A stretch of DNA of 30,846 bases from Bacteroidota bacterium (lineage in GTDB: Bacteria > Bacteroidota > Bacteroidia > Chitinophagales > Chitinophagaceae): the NCBI GenBank assembly GCA_947447835.1, contig CANFLP010000003.1:1-30846 (forward strand), in the 5' to 3' direction. Position numbers and translations under genes: made by a program. Under the pieces are notes generated by a model that worked only from the letters and a program-made list of their open reading frames with translations, was not told where the DNA came from and searched no databases. This document shows, one piece after another, positions 30,608 through 30,846 of the stretch (position 1 is its first letter; the number at the start of each line of letters is the position of its first letter).

Positions 30608-30846
30608 ATGATTAACTCCTATTGGAAATCTTATTTTCTATTTTCTCAAAAAGAAGTAAAGGGAATTATCGCACTAGGTGTGATTTTATTTGGATCGGTT
30701 TTGCTTAGTTTATTGTTTCCTTCTACCAATAAAAATCGAATTCAAGAGCAAATGACCAGTGCTAGGCACTTGTCTTATTTTGATCCTAATTTAGTGGACA
30801 GTGCAAAGGCAATTGAATTAGGTATACCTGAAAAACAGGTCAGGTC
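30608..30846 (+). CDS. ComEA-like helix-hairpin-helix protein, 3' end outside the window
   Basis: An ATG at 30608 opens a frame that runs off the end of the window (79 codons seen). The N-terminus MINSYWKSYFLFSQKE is followed by one membrane helix (about residues 19-37, IIALGVILFGSVLLSLLF), a polar linker, and then YFDPNLVDSAKAIELGI near residues 58-74. That FDPN-x-x-D/S pattern with a short helix is the start of the helix-hairpin-helix repeats of membrane-anchored ComEA-type proteins of Bacteroidota, which bind DNA outside the membrane. The assignment rests on the first half-repeat only. Confidence 0.7.
   Translation, partial: MINSYWKSYFLFSQKEVKGIIALGVILFGSVLLSLLFPSTNKNRIQEQMTSARHLSYFDPNLVDSAKAIELGIPEKQVR

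Overview
The window reads as chromosomal core DNA of an AT-rich Bacteroidota bacterium, most likely in or near Chitinophagaceae. The evidence is a fused lpxC-fabZ gene, the ftsX-DUF3098-uppP gene order, a DUF3108 protein, a C-terminally basic RuvC, a PhnP-like hydrolase next to a membrane-anchored helix-hairpin-helix protein, and TAnnTTTG-type -7 boxes in front of many genes. No rRNA, tRNA, CRISPR array, insertion sequence, phage or plasmid gene was seen. Coding density is very high and no gene-free stretch exceeds about 170 bases.

Layout. 1-5400: the end of an unknown protein, a secreted conserved protein, pdxA (minus) facing away from rsmA and a 2-hydroxyacid dehydrogenase (plus), then greA and a HIT hydrolase (plus), then ruvC (minus). 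5400-11500: a flippase-like membrane protein and a DUF3108 protein (plus), then five minus-strand genes: an MBL hydrolase, an Atg22-type MFS carrier, uppP, DUF3098 and ftsX. 11650-17660: leuS, a secreted DPP-IV-type peptidase and ruvB (plus). 17740-22404: an OmpR-type response regulator, recQ and a copper-type P-ATPase (minus). 22486-24123: tsaE and alanine dehydrogenase (plus). 24120-29330: a lipid A block on the minus strand, read as HD phosphohydrolase, lpxD, lpxC-fabZ, lpxA and a lone ABC ATPase. 29452-30846: a small conserved protein, a PhnP-like hydrolase and the start of a ComEA-like protein (plus).

The genes group into cell-envelope supply (lipid A, undecaprenyl carrier recycling, FtsX), translation and RNA quality (RsmA, TsaE, LeuRS, GreA), and Holliday-junction or helicase repair (RuvC, RuvB, RecQ). 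I found no clearly new multigene system. The best second-look items are regulatory: a terminator hairpin inside the greA leader directly after its promoter box, a terminator jammed against the uppP start codon, mirrored -7 boxes that make leuS and ftsX promoters overlap, and apparent leaderless starts of rsmA, tsaE and ruvC. At protein level, alanine dehydrogenase has Asp in its GxGxxG loop, the copper ATPase has Asp in place of a Cu-site Ser, and RecQ carries its zinc module at its extreme C-terminus. All promoter calls rest on pattern matching by eye.
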